DNA of 37,955 nucleotides. Source: Sphingomonadales bacterium (GTDB taxonomy: Bacteria > Pseudomonadota > Alphaproteobacteria > Sphingomonadales > Sphingomonadaceae). Both the position numbers and the translations under genes were made by a program. Shown in pieces: positions 16,067 through 25,019 of this stretch. Under the pieces are notes generated by a model. The model made no database searches. It worked only from the letters and a program-made list of their open reading frames with translations, and was not told where the DNA came from. The stretch is from assembly GCA_013791705.1 (NCBI GenBank), contig VMTF01000022.1, forward strand, positions 1 through 37,955, written 5' to 3'. The first letter of the stretch is position 1. Every line of letters starts with the position of its first letter.

Positions 16067-18658
16067 ATGCCGCGTTTCTCGAAAATCTATTGCGCTGCGA
16101 TCCTTGCCTCGACGGCACTGAGCGCCAACGCCTACGCTCAATCCGTTGCTCCCGCCGAGGAGGCTGACGCCGCCATCGATGCCGGCAAGGACATCATCGT
16201 CACCGGCACCCGCGCGACGGGCATTCAGGCCGCACAGGCGGCCGCGCCGATCCAGGTGCTGGGCGAGGAAGCGCTGGCCCACGTGGGCCAGCCCAACCTC
16301 AACCAGGCGCTGACCCAGTTGGTTCCCTCGTTCCAGGCGCAGAGCCAGGGCGTCGACATGGCGAGCTTCTCGCTTTCGGCCCGCCTGCGCGGCGTCAGCC
16401 CGAACCACACGCTGGTGATGGTCAACGGCAAGCGCCGCCACGGCAACTCGATCCTCCAGGTGATCAACGGCCCGTTCGGCGGTTCCGCCGCGCCGAGCAT
16501 CGACCTGATCCCGCCGGACATGGTGAAGCGCATCGAAATCCTGCAGGATGGCGCCGCGGCGCAATATGGCTCGGACGCGATCGCCGGCGTCATCAACATC
16601 ATCCTCAAGAACGATACCTCGGGCGGCACGTTCAAGGCCACGGCCGGGCAATATTACGATGCCGAGGGCACGACCTACAGCGCCAGCGGCCAGTTCGGTA
16701 TGCCGATCGGCGAAAGCGGCTTCCTTGACGTCAACCTGTTCCATCGCCGCACCGACTATACCACCATCGGTGAAGGCCAGTTCACCGTGCGCAACTATGA
16801 CGGCTCGACCAACACCAACGTTTCCGCCGCCTTCAAGCCGATCTTCGATGCGCTGAATGCGACCAACGCCACGGCCAATATCAACGGCGGCCAGCCGAAA
16901 TCCGAACTCACGCTGGGCTTCTACAACTTCGGCTACGATTTCGGCGGTGTGGAATTCTATTCCTTCGGCGATGTTTCCTACCGCCACGGCGACGCGCTGC
17001 AGGGCTATCGCCCGCCCAACCGCGTCTGCGTGAACAACACCGATCCGACGACCTGCTTTGCGCCGCTGGTGAACACCGGCCTGGTCCCGCACATCGAGGT
17101 GAAGCAGGACGAATTCCAGTTCACCAACGGTTTCAAGGGCGACCTGGCCAACTGGTACTGGGATCTTGGCTTCAGCTATTCGCAGGACAGCGCGAAAGTC
17201 TATACCAACGGTTCGGCCAATGCCTCGCTGTTTGCCAACACCGGCTTTACGCCGCGCGACTTCTATGACGGCAAGTTCGAATTCACGCAGTTCACCGGCA
17301 CGCTCGATCTGCGCAGGGAATTCGAGATCGGGCTCTCCGCGCCGCTCACGCTGGCGCTGGGCGCCGAATATCGCAAGGAAACCTATTCGATCGGCGCGGG
17401 CGACGATGCTTCGCTCTACGTCGAAGGCGGCCAGTCGTTCCCGGGCTATTCGCTGAGCGATGCCGGCACGATCAAGCGGACCGCAAAGGCCGTTTACATC
17501 GACGTGATGGCCAAGCCGCTGCCCGGCTGGACGGTCGACGTGGCCGGCCGCTACGAGCACTACAGCGACTTCGGCGACACGACGATCGGCAAGCTGACGA
17601 CGCGCTACGATTTCAGCCCCGAATTTGCCATTCGCGGCACGGTCAGTTCCGGTTTCCGCGCACCTTCGCTGGCAGAATCGGGCTATTCGGCGACCAACGT
17701 CGGGCCGACCAGCGCCTCGCTGCAACTCGCGCCCAGTTCGCCCGGATCGGCCAGTGCCGGCTTTGGCGCCCTGAAACCGGAGAAATCGTTCAACCTCTCC
17801 GCCGGCATCGTGCTGCGGCCGGTCCCGCGGCTGGTCGTGACGCTTGATGCCTATTACATCCGCATCAAGGACCGCATCGTTTCCTCGGGCAATATCAACG
17901 GCCAGTTGGCGAACCCCTACCCGGTTGCCGCTACCCCGGTGCTGACGCCGCTGATCAACGGCCTGACGCCCAACCAACTGGTGCTGAATGCGCTGGCGGC
18001 CAGCGGCAAGGCGCTTGACCCGACGGTCGTGCAGTCCGGCCAGATTTCGATCCAGACCTTCACCAATGGCATCGACACCTCGACCAAGGGTATCGAGTTT
18101 GCGATGCGCTATCCGGTCGATGTGTCGTTCGGCAACATCGACCTGTCGCTGGGCGCGAACTACAACAAGACCAAGGTGCTGGAAGACCGGCTGGGCGGGC
18201 GGTTCATCTCGGTCGCCCGGGCGGTCGTCGAGCGGGCGAGCCCCGATTTCAAGGGCGTGTTCGGGGCGCTGTTCACCAGCGGCGCCTTCAGCACCAACCT
18301 GCGCGCCACTTACTACAGCAAGACGGTCGCGCTGGTGCAGCCGAACACCGCTTCGACGACCCCGCGCCCGATCGAAGGCACCTATTACGAAGGCGAAGTG
18401 AAGCCGGCGGCGATCGTCGATCTCGAACTGGGCTACGATTTCACCAAGTGGCTGAACTTCGCGGTGGGCGCGAACAACCTGTTCGACAAGAAGCCGGAAA
18501 TTCCGGACCTGGTGGCCGATTACGATCCGGCAACCTGGCCTACCACCGGTCGCTCGCCCTACGTCAACAACAGCGGCGCGCTGAACGCCCCCTACAACCA
18601 CGGCGCCTATGGCACCAACGGCGGCTATTACTACGCCCGCGTGACGCTGAAGTTCTGA
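16067..18658 (+). CDS. TonB-dependent outer-membrane receptor
   Basis: An 863-residue energised outer-membrane transporter. Signal peptide about 1-24 (ends AYAQ). A TonB-box-like DIIVTGTR follows at about 42-49. The plug domain contains PIQVLGEEAL, LVMVNGKRRHG, the DLIPPDMVKRIEILQDGAAAQYGSDAIAGVINI block and a long 22-strand-type barrel ending in the aromatic ARVTLKF, the usual C-terminal insertion signal. It belongs to the group widespread in sphingomonads; the substrate cannot be read from sequence. The surrounding RidA, amine oxidase and cytochrome genes suggest a nitrogen-containing organic compound. A hairpin at 18665-18699 separates it from the next gene. Confidence 0.93.
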   Translation: MPRFSKIYCAAILASTALSANAYAQSVAPAEEADAAIDAGKDIIVTGTRATGIQAAQAAAPIQVLGEEALAHVGQPNLNQALTQLVPSFQAQSQGVDMASFSLSARLRGVSPNHTLVMVNGKRRHGNSILQVINGPFGGSAAPSIDLIPPDMVKRIEILQDGAAAQYGSDAIAGVINIILKNDTSGGTFKATAGQYYDAEGTTYSASGQFGMPIGESGFLDVNLFHRRTDYTTIGEGQFTVRNYDGSTNTNVSAAFKPIFDALNATNATANINGGQPKSELTLGFYNFGYDFGGVEFYSFGDVSYRHGDALQGYRPPNRVCVNNTDPTTCFAPLVNTGLVPHIEVKQDEFQFTNGFKGDLANWYWDLGFSYSQDSAKVYTNGSANASLFANTGFTPRDFYDGKFEFTQFTGTLDLRREFEIGLSAPLTLALGAEYRKETYSIGAGDDASLYVEGGQSFPGYSLSDAGTIKRTAKAVYIDVMAKPLPGWTVDVAGRYEHYSDFGDTTIGKLTTRYDFSPEFAIRGTVSSGFRAPSLAESGYSATNVGPTSASLQLAPSSPGSASAGFGALKPEKSFNLSAGIVLRPVPRLVVTLDAYYIRIKDRIVSSGNINGQLANPYPVAATPVLTPLINGLTPNQLVLNALAASGKALDPTVVQSGQISIQTFTNGIDTSTKGIEFAMRYPVDVSFGNIDLSLGANYNKTKVLEDRLGGRFISVARAVVERASPDFKGVFGALFTSGAFSTNLRATYYSKTVALVQPNTASTTPRPIEGTYYEGEVKPAAIVDLELGYDFTKWLNFAVGANNLFDKKPEIPDLVADYDPATWPTTGRSPYVNNSGALNAPYNHGAYGTNGGYYYARVTLKF

Positions 18659-18664
18659 CCATAT

Positions 18665-18699
18665 GCGAGGGGCGCGCGGGCTTTGCCGGCGCCCCTCGC
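18665..18699 (+). terminator. Hairpin between TonB receptor and ridA-like gene
   Basis: Perfect 11-bp arms GCGAGGGGCGC/GCGCCCCTCGC at 18665-18675 and 18689-18699 with a 13-nt loop, starting 7 bp after the receptor stop. The following CTTATT is a weak U-run. It may be a partial terminator that sets lower expression of downstream genes, or an mRNA-stabilising end. Confidence 0.6.
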
Positions 18700-18732
18700 C
18701 TTATTCCCCCATGTCCGGAGAGGGCTGAACCC

Positions 18733-19233
18733 ATGAAGAACTCCATCGCAACCGCCGCGGCGATCCTTGCCGCCACGCTGGCGAGCCCCGTCGCGGCCAA
18801 GCCGGCTCAGGCCGCCACGATCGAACGCACTTCGTCCAGTCCGACGTCGGTGATCGCCAGCACCGCGCTGATCCCGCCGGGATCGCAGATCCTTTACCTG
18901 TCGGGCAGCACGGCCGGGCCGGTCGATCCGGCCACGCCCACCGAATTCGGCGACACCGCCGCGCAGACCAGATCGGTTCTGACCAAGATCAAGACCACGC
19001 TTGAAGGCATGGGCTGGTCGATGGGCGACATCGTCAAGATGAACGTCTTCCTGGTCGGCGTGCCCGAAAACGGCGGCCGCATGGATGCGGCAGGGATGAA
19101 CGGTGTGTTCAAGACCTTCTTCGGCACGCCCGAACAGCCCAACAAGCCGACCCGCAGCACCGTGCAGGTCGCCGCGCTGGGCCGGCCGACCACGCTGGTC
19201 GAGATCGAGGCGATCGCCGCCAAGGCGCCCTGA
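18733..19233 (+). CDS. Secreted RidA/YjgF-family protein (2)
   Basis: A 166-residue Rid protein with an N-terminal signal peptide (about 1-27, AQA). The Rid domain has the catalytic-type arginine R141 in PTRSTVQVAALG and E157 near the C-terminus, matching active imine/enamine deaminases. It should act in the periplasm. GGAGAGG lies upstream of the ATG at 18733. It follows the TonB-dependent receptor and precedes a cytochrome c and a flavin amine oxidase on the same strand, so it is well placed to hydrolyse an imine released by that oxidase. Confidence 0.88.
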   Translation: MKNSIATAAAILAATLASPVAAKPAQAATIERTSSSPTSVIASTALIPPGSQILYLSGSTAGPVDPATPTEFGDTAAQTRSVLTKIKTTLEGMGWSMGDIVKMNVFLVGVPENGGRMDAAGMNGVFKTFFGTPEQPNKPTRSTVQVAALGRPTTLVEIEAIAAKAP

Positions 19234-19338
19234 CGCCAGGCTGGTTTCACCCCGGGAGCGACTGCCTGAAAGGTAACCGCGCGTGAGCGAAGCGAAGCCT
19301 GCCCGAACCGGGCGGCGCCATCTGAAAGCACCTGCCGC

Positions 19339-19782
19339 ATGAGTGTCCGCACGGTTTCGCAGATGTTCGCCGCCACGGCCGGACTGGCGCTGGTCGCCGC
19401 CGTAGCGGCGCGCGCCCAGGATGCGCCGGGCGGGGTTACCACCGTGCAGGTTTCGGACGAGGGCCGGGAAGTCTACGAACAGATCTGCCAGGCCTGCCAC
19501 ATGGCCGACGCCAGGGGCGGGGGCGGCGCGGGCGCGGCAATTCCGGCGCTGGCGGACAATCCGAAGCTGGCCGAAAAGGACTATCCGATCATGCTGCTGC
19601 TCAAGGGCCGCGGCGGGATGCCGTGGTTCACCGACATGCTCACGCCCGAACAGATGGCGGCGGTGCTCACGTATGTGCGCGGCCACTTCAATGCCTATCC
19701 CGATCCGGTGACGGTGGCCGACATCACGCGCGTTTCGACCGCGCCGCCGCCGGTTCGGGAATGCGACACATGCGGCAAGTAG
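19339..19782 (+). CDS. Periplasmic cytochrome c with a C-terminal Cys pair
   Basis: A 147-residue exported class I cytochrome c. Signal peptide about 1-27 (ARAQ). The haem motif is C50-Q-A-C53-H54, and the probable axial ligand is M94 in GGMPWF. The last residues are ECDTCGK, a second CxxC without a following histidine, so it is not a second haem site. It may form a disulfide or bind a metal. The flavin amine oxidase starts 31 bp downstream, so the pair probably forms a dehydrogenase-acceptor unit. Confidence 0.88.
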   Translation: MSVRTVSQMFAATAGLALVAAVAARAQDAPGGVTTVQVSDEGREVYEQICQACHMADARGGGGAGAAIPALADNPKLAEKDYPIMLLLKGRGGMPWFTDMLTPEQMAAVLTYVRGHFNAYPDPVTVADITRVSTAPPPVRECDTCGK

Positions 19783-19813
19783 CCGCCGACTTTTCCAACA
19801 GGGGAATTTCCCG

Positions 19814-21406
19814 ATGCTGAGCGACATGTCACCCCGGAGCCGCCGCCAATTGCTGTCGATGATCGGCAAGGCCGGCGGCGGCCTCGCCATGTATCAGGCG
19901 ATGACCGTGTTCGGCCACGCCGCCGAAACCCGCTTCACCGGGCCGCCGCAATTGACCGGGGCCAGGAAAGGTTCGACCGTGCTGGTGCTTGGCGCGGGCC
20001 TGGCCGGAATGCTGGCCGCCCACGAACTGACCAAGGCCGGCTACAAGGTGCAGGTGCTGGAGTTCCAGGACCGTCCGGGCGGGCGGAACTATTCGGTGCG
20101 CGGGGGCGACAAGATCGTCGAGGTTGGCGGCGCGGTGCAGAACGTCGGCTATGCGCCGGGCAACTATCTCAACCCCGGCCCGTGGCGCATCCCGCATCAC
20201 CACCGCACGCTGCTGCACTATACCAAGGCCTTCGGGGTGGAACTTGAGCCGTTCATCCAGCTCAACCACAACACGCTCGTCCACCGCAAGGACGCGTTCG
20301 GGGGCAAGCCGCAGCGCTACAGGGAGCTGTCGGTCGACTTCAAGGGCCACGTTGCGGAGCTGCTCGGCAAGTCGCTGAACGCTGGCGCGCTCGATTCGAG
20401 CGTGACCAGGGAGGACAAGGAAAAGCTGATCGATGCGATGCGCCAGTGGGGCGTGCTCGATGGCGACATGAAGTTCACCGGCGATCTGCGCGTCTCGGCG
20501 CAGCGCGGCTATGACAAGGCCCCGGGTGGCGGCGTGGGCGGCGCGCCCACGCCCTCGAAGATCAATTCGCTGTCGGATGTGCTGTCATCGCAGGTCTGGT
20601 CCCAGATCGGGTTCTTCTTCAGCTATGTGATGCAGACCACGATGTTCCAGCCCAAGGGCGGGATGGACATGATCGGCAAGGGTTTCTACCGGCAGGTCGG
20701 CAAGATGGTGCGGCTCAACACCAAGGTCACCCGGATCGCGCAGGACGACAAGGGCGTGACCGCGAACTGGACCGATACGGTGACCGGGCAGAGCGGCGAG
20801 AGCAAGGCGGACTGGATGGTCTGCACCATCCCGGCGACGATCCTCAGCCAGATCGACATTCAGGTCAGCGACACCAAGAAGGCGGCATTGAAGGCGCTGC
20901 CCTATTCGAACTCGGTGAAGATCGGACTGGAGATGAAGCGCCGTTTCTGGGAGGAAGATTACTCGATCTATGGCGGTCATTCGTTCACCGACCAGGCGAT
21001 CGGGCTGGTTTCCTATCCCAACAACAACTTCTTCCAGGATGGCCCGGCGGTGTTGCTGGGCGCTTTCGCGGGCCGCGCGGGAGGGTATCAGTTTGCCGGG
21101 ATGACGCCCGAACAGCGCATTCAGACCGCGCTCGACATGGGTTCGGTGTTTCATCCGGCAGAATATCGCAAGGAGTTCCGCACCGGCGCATCGGTCGCCT
21201 GGAGCCGGATGCCGTGGATCCTGGGGTGCTGCGCGAGCTGGACCGAGCAGAGCCGCGAAGACCACTATGACAACCTGGTCGCGATGGACGGCCGGATCGT
21301 CCTCGCCGGTGAACACGCGTCCTATTATGGCTGCTGGATGGAAGGCGCGCTGCTTTCGTCGCTCGATGCGATCAAGCGGCTCCACCAGCGGGCTTTGGCG
21401 GCCTGA
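19814..21406 (+). CDS. Tat-exported flavin amine oxidase family protein
   Basis: A 530-residue FAD enzyme of the monoamine oxidase/L-amino-acid oxidase superfamily. The N-terminus has a twin-arginine signal (SRRQLL, RR at 10-11), implying folded export with FAD bound. FAD is bound by VLVLGAGLAG (56-65), E83, PGGRN (88-92), and a C-terminal GRIVLAGEHASYYGCWMEGA block. The family oxidises C-N bonds to imines. Cytochrome c genes lie directly on both sides, and NicA2, a Tat-exported relative, is known to use a cytochrome c instead of O2; that suggests the same here. The substrate is unknown. Confidence 0.88.
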   Translation: MLSDMSPRSRRQLLSMIGKAGGGLAMYQAMTVFGHAAETRFTGPPQLTGARKGSTVLVLGAGLAGMLAAHELTKAGYKVQVLEFQDRPGGRNYSVRGGDKIVEVGGAVQNVGYAPGNYLNPGPWRIPHHHRTLLHYTKAFGVELEPFIQLNHNTLVHRKDAFGGKPQRYRELSVDFKGHVAELLGKSLNAGALDSSVTREDKEKLIDAMRQWGVLDGDMKFTGDLRVSAQRGYDKAPGGGVGGAPTPSKINSLSDVLSSQVWSQIGFFFSYVMQTTMFQPKGGMDMIGKGFYRQVGKMVRLNTKVTRIAQDDKGVTANWTDTVTGQSGESKADWMVCTIPATILSQIDIQVSDTKKAALKALPYSNSVKIGLEMKRRFWEEDYSIYGGHSFTDQAIGLVSYPNNNFFQDGPAVLLGAFAGRAGGYQFAGMTPEQRIQTALDMGSVFHPAEYRKEFRTGASVAWSRMPWILGCCASWTEQSREDHYDNLVAMDGRIVLAGEHASYYGCWMEGALLSSLDAIKRLHQRALAA

Positions 21407-21488
21407 GGGGCGGCTAGAGGAGTGGTTTTCAGCGGGGCGTTTGCGGAACGGGGATGCGAACGAGGCTTGAAGTGGATATGAAACGACC

Positions 21489-21863
21489 ATGAAATCGATC
21501 ACGATCGCGATTGCCGCCCTGGCGGCGCTTGTTGCGGCCTCGCCCGCGCTGGCGGCGCCCGATCCGGCCAAGGGCAAGCAGGTGTTTGCCCAGTGCGCCG
21601 CGTGCCACAAGGCCGATGCGAGCGGACGCAGTTCGATCGGCCCGAACTTGTGGCAAGTGGTGGGCCGCAAGTCCGGCACCTTGCCCGGGTTCAAATATTC
21701 GCCCGCGATGACCAAGGCCGGCACGGTGTGGACCGACAAGTCGCTCGACGTTTACCTGGCCGCGCCGCTGACCTCGATGCCGGGCAACCGGATGCCGTTC
21801 GCCGGAATCAAGGCGTCCGCTGACCGGCAGAACCTGATCGCCTATCTCAAGACGCTCAGGTAG
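21489..21863 (+). CDS. Periplasmic cytochrome c2-like protein
   Basis: A 124-residue soluble cytochrome c with signal peptide about 1-23 (ALAA). Haem motif C36-A-A-C39-H40; axial ligand M102 in GNRMPFAGI. The SIGPNLWQVVGR segment is typical of the mitochondrial-c/c2 type. It lies 82 bp after the amine oxidase and probably shuttles its electrons to a terminal oxidase. A strong hairpin follows at 21900-21930. Confidence 0.9.
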   Translation: MKSITIAIAALAALVAASPALAAPDPAKGKQVFAQCAACHKADASGRSSIGPNLWQVVGRKSGTLPGFKYSPAMTKAGTVWTDKSLDVYLAAPLTSMPGNRMPFAGIKASADRQNLIAYLKTLR

Positions 21864-21899
21864 GACTGCCTGCAGAGCGGAAAGTCGCGGCGGAAATGC

Positions 21900-21930
21900 A
21901 GAACGCCGGGCGCGCGGCTCCCGGCGTTCT
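21900..21930. terminator. 11-bp hairpin after the cytochrome c gene
   Basis: Perfect arms AGAACGCCGGG/CCCGGCGTTCT at 21900-21910 and 21920-21930, loop of 9 nt. It lies between the convergent cytochrome and UrcA genes, closing the oxidoreductase cluster. There is no U-run on either strand. Confidence 0.6.
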
Positions 21931-22014
21931 GATTGATCGGCGTTCGGATTGAGCGACCGGCTGAGCGATCACCGCCCGAACGATCGCGGAGGATGCGCTC
22001 AGGCGGCGGCCCGA

Positions 22015-22329
22015 TCAGTTCGTGGCGACGTGCGAACGGCTCATCGCGGTGGCGGCCATCCGGGTGACGGTGGGCTCAAGGCTCGCGGTCATTTCGCGGC
22101 GGCACTGGAAATCCGGCGAAAGGTTGGCTTCGATGCGCTCGGCCGGATTGCAGACGCGTTCGATTTCGCGGGCAACGTCCTTGCGAAACTTGGCGACGGC
22201 GGCCGGGTCGGCGAAGTTCACGCCGGCGGTGCTGACCTTGAACGAAACGCTTTCGCGGTCTGCGGCCATGGCGGCCGAAGATCCGAACAGAAGCCCCGCT
22301 GCGACAAGCGCGGTGCAGATAGTCTTCAT
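22015..22329 (-). CDS. UrcA family protein
   Basis: A 104-residue secreted protein of unknown function. Signal peptide about 1-22 (AMAA). The mature part has the UrcA pattern: a beta segment (ESVSFKVSTAGVNF), DPAAVAKFRKDVAREIERVC and then DFQCRREM; the two cysteines are probably disulfide-bonded. The family is common in sphingomonads and caulobacters, often as multiple copies. No function is established that I know of. A ribosome site (AGGAGAA) precedes the start. Confidence 0.88.
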   Translation of the reverse strand: MKTICTALVAAGLLFGSSAAMAADRESVSFKVSTAGVNFADPAAVAKFRKDVAREIERVCNPAERIEANLSPDFQCRREMTASLEPTVTRMAATAMSRSHVATN

Positions 22330-22677
22330 GGCAATTCTCCTGCGAATTTTCTTATTGTTTTGCTGCTTGGTAATGTTGAGGTTGGCAATTCGGCGTCAGG
22401 CTTGAACTGTTACCACAAGGGCCATTGTTGCCTGCCAGCGTTCTTGATGCGCTTAACGGCCTAGATAGGCCCTGAAATTGGCCACTTCAAGGCAAAAACA
22501 CACGCTGCGTCGCGGAATTCCGCCGATTTTCCTGCTGCTGCTGCGAAGGAAGGCGCCGCAGGGCCGTCTGCAGAGGCTATTTATTTCGCAGTCGCGAATA
22601 ACTGAGTCGAGCTTATGATTACGTTCGGTTTCAAAATTATTACTTGGGAAGCGTTGGCGGCTGTGCCCGGTGCTTGA
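22330..22677. other. 348-bp AT-richer intergenic region
   Basis: No coding potential seen. The region is noticeably less GC-rich than its surroundings, as expected for a promoter of the UrcA gene. It contains the perfect inverted repeat GGCCTA-GA-TAGGCC at 22458-22471, and a short dyad TTCGC-AGTC-GCGAA near 22590-22605. No tRNA or recognisable RNA was found. Confidence 0.4.
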
Positions 22678-23556
22678 TCAGGCGGTTGCCTGGCGCGCCT
22701 TGCGATCGCCGATCGCGGTGGCCAGCGCGGACAGGACGATCAGGCCCGCGCCGCCGAGCGCGGCAACCCCGGGATGCTCATTGAACAGCACGATCCCGAC
22801 AACGGTGATCAGGGGCAGGCGCAAGTAGTCCATCGGCATCAGCGCGGCCGCGCCCGAGAAGCTCATCGCCTTGAGCATGCAGGCGAAGGCCGCCAGGCTG
22901 GCAAGGCCGAGGCCGCCGAGCACCAGCGCGTCGCCCGGTGACGGGACGCGCCACATGAGGGCGGCGGGCGGCGCGGAAAAGAGCACACCGAGCAGGCAGC
23001 TCCACACCATGATAACCAGCGGGTTGTTGTCGGCCGCCATCGACTTGATGCTGACGAAGCTCATCGCGAAGAGCAGCGACGAGGCGATCGCCGCGCCTTG
23101 CGCCAGGGCCGCGCCGCCGCTTGCCCCGGGTTGAACCATCACCAGCACTCCGCAGAACCCGAGGCCGACCGCGCCCCACTTGATCAGGCTGACCTGTTCG
23201 CCGAGCAGCAGCCGGGCGAGGATCACGATCCACAGCGGGCGGGTGAAGGAGAGCGTGGTGGCGGTGGCGAGCGGCAGGTGGGTCGACGCGTAGATCCAGG
23301 TGCCGAGCCCGAGCATCGCGCAGACCGAGCGGAACAGCACGATCTTCCAGGTCTTCGTCCGGAACGCGCCCGAGCCGGCCCGGATGATCAGCGGCGAGAG
23401 CAGGAGCAGCGCGGACGCCTGCCGCCAGAACAACTGCACCGGGGCCGGCCAGCCGGGGCCGAGCCAGTGGATCAGGACCAGTTCAGTGGTGTTGGCAAAA
23501 ATGCTCGCCAGCATCCACGCCGGCCCCAGCAGCAGTGCGCGATTGGCAATTGGCAC
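22678..23556 (-). CDS. DMT superfamily permease (EamA family)
   Basis: A 292-residue inner-membrane protein with ten predicted helices arranged as two EamA repeats; substrates of such proteins include amino acids, metabolites or drugs, and this one cannot be assigned. I chose the GTG at 23556 because GGGAGA lies 5 nt upstream; a GTG at 23592 would add 12 residues. It stands apart from its neighbours, with 129 bp to the b561 stop. Confidence 0.85.
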   Translation of the reverse strand: MPIANRALLLGPAWMLASIFANTTELVLIHWLGPGWPAPVQLFWRQASALLLLSPLIIRAGSGAFRTKTWKIVLFRSVCAMLGLGTWIYASTHLPLATATTLSFTRPLWIVILARLLLGEQVSLIKWGAVGLGFCGVLVMVQPGASGGAALAQGAAIASSLLFAMSFVSIKSMAADNNPLVIMVWSCLLGVLFSAPPAALMWRVPSPGDALVLGGLGLASLAAFACMLKAMSFSGAAALMPMDYLRLPLITVVGIVLFNEHPGVAALGGAGLIVLSALATAIGDRKARQATA

Positions 23557-23685
23557 GTCGTTCTCCCGTCGGGCGGGACCATGGCCCGGCACGGCTGCGT
23601 ATTGGAAGGGGCGGTGGCTGAAAATGATCGCCGCGCCGCGAACAACAGGTGGGTGATGCGCGCGCGGTACTGCCGTTTCGGCGGC

Positions 23686-24420
23686 CTACATGTAGTCCGC
23701 AGCGTCGAGCGGGGCGAGGGCCGGCTGGTCCCACGGATAACGCGCGCCGAACGGCGGCGCGCCGAGCCAGACCCAACCCGCCAGTGCTGCGGCCAGCACC
23801 GCGCAGAGCGCCGCACGCCATAGTGGCGCGAGGTGCGGCGGCGCGACTGCTTCGGAAAAGCGGCGGCGGCCGGTGACCATCGGGCGGACGAGATCGTCTT
23901 TCCGGACGAAGCGGTAGAACGCGATCGCCGCGAGGTGCAGCACGACGAGGGCGAGGATCAGGTTGAACAGCAGTTCATGCGCTTCGCGGGCGGCTTCGGC
24001 GGTGTCCCACGAGACGAGCGAGTTGAGCGGGCCGGATTCGAGTCCGTCGACGTCCTGGGTGACGAGGCCGAGCGCGACTTGCGCGCCGAGCAGGGTGAGC
24101 ATCGCCATGACGCTCCACCCGCCGAGCGGGTTGTGTCCGACAACCGGCGCCCGCGCGGTCTCGCCCCGCCCCTTGAGATAGTCCAGAATCGCCCGGGGGC
24201 CGCGCAGGAAGCCGTCAAAACGCGCGGTGGGGCTGCCGACCAGCCCCCACAGCAGGCGGGTGACGACCAGCGTGAGCATGACCAGCCCGAACGTCTTGTG
24301 CAGGCCGAGCCGGCCGCTCTCCGCGCTCCACCACAACAGCGGGAGCAGGACGACGAAGCCCCAGTGGATCAGCCGTACCGGCAGATCCCACAGCTTCACG
24401 GGGACGGCGGCCTCACGCAT
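23686..24420 (-). CDS. Cytochrome b561 family membrane protein
   Basis: A 244-residue inner-membrane b-type cytochrome. Four main helices carry histidines suited to two haems: RLIHWG (helix 1), LGLHKTFG (helix 2), and EAHELLFN and VVLHLAAI (later helices). A fifth hydrophobic segment lies near the C-terminus. It starts 9 bp after the cytochrome c' gene, a common pairing in which the b561 exchanges electrons between quinone and the periplasmic c-type protein. Confidence 0.9.
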   Translation of the reverse strand: MREAAVPVKLWDLPVRLIHWGFVVLLPLLWWSAESGRLGLHKTFGLVMLTLVVTRLLWGLVGSPTARFDGFLRGPRAILDYLKGRGETARAPVVGHNPLGGWSVMAMLTLLGAQVALGLVTQDVDGLESGPLNSLVSWDTAEAAREAHELLFNLILALVVLHLAAIAFYRFVRKDDLVRPMVTGRRRFSEAVAPPHLAPLWRAALCAVLAAALAGWVWLGAPPFGARYPWDQPALAPLDAADYM

Positions 24421-24429
24421 GGGGGCGAA

Positions 24430-24897
24430 TCAGCCGCGCGGCTTGCGGAAGCTGTCGTGGCAGTTCTTGCACGATCCGCCGACTGCCCCGGCGGCGGCCT
24501 GGATCTTGGCAAGGTCGGTCCCGGCGGCGGCGGCCTGCAGGCCCTTCGTAGTGTCGACCAGGCGATCCGTGGCGGCGGCAAAATCGGCCGGGCGCGCCCA
24601 GATGGCCGCGAGGGCTTCGGTCTTGACGCCGGCTTCCGGGCCGGTGCCCACCGGGAAGTGACCCTTGACCTTGGTTGCCGCAGCCGCGAGCACGTTTGCA
24701 TTCTTGCGGATGGTCGCGAGGTTCGGGGTGGGCTTCTTGAACTGGTCGAAAGTGCTCTTCATCGCCCGGCCCATCGCCTCGAAGTTATCGTGGCGCAGTT
24801 TGAACGCGGGGTGAGGCGCGGCGGCGACGGCAACCATCGCGGTGGCGGGCAGGAGCAGGGCGGCACAGACGGCGAGCTTGGAAAACTGCATGGGCAT
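24430..24897 (-). CDS. Cytochrome c' (class II)
   Basis: A 155-residue periplasmic four-helix cytochrome c'. After a signal peptide (about 1-23), the mature protein has the class II layout, with haem motif CKNCH close to the C-terminus followed by DSFR. Such proteins often bind NO or CO at a five-coordinate haem. I chose the ATG at 24897 with AGGA 5 nt upstream; the ATG at 24891 is possible. It is co-transcribed with the downstream b561 gene and lies 122 bp after allophanate hydrolase, so it may or may not belong to that operon. Confidence 0.9.
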   Translation of the reverse strand: MPMQFSKLAVCAALLLPATAMVAVAAAPHPAFKLRHDNFEAMGRAMKSTFDQFKKPTPNLATIRKNANVLAAAATKVKGHFPVGTGPEAGVKTEALAAIWARPADFAAATDRLVDTTKGLQAAAAGTDLAKIQAAAGAVGGSCKNCHDSFRKPRG

Positions 24898-25019
24898 AGG
24901 TTCCTGCACGAGAGGGGCGGGCATGGGCTGTCGCCGTTTCTCGCCGATCCGTCCCGCGCGGTCAACGCGTTCGATTGTCGCGGATTGTGTCAATGTGCCG
25001 GATCGCCCGCGCGTGCGCC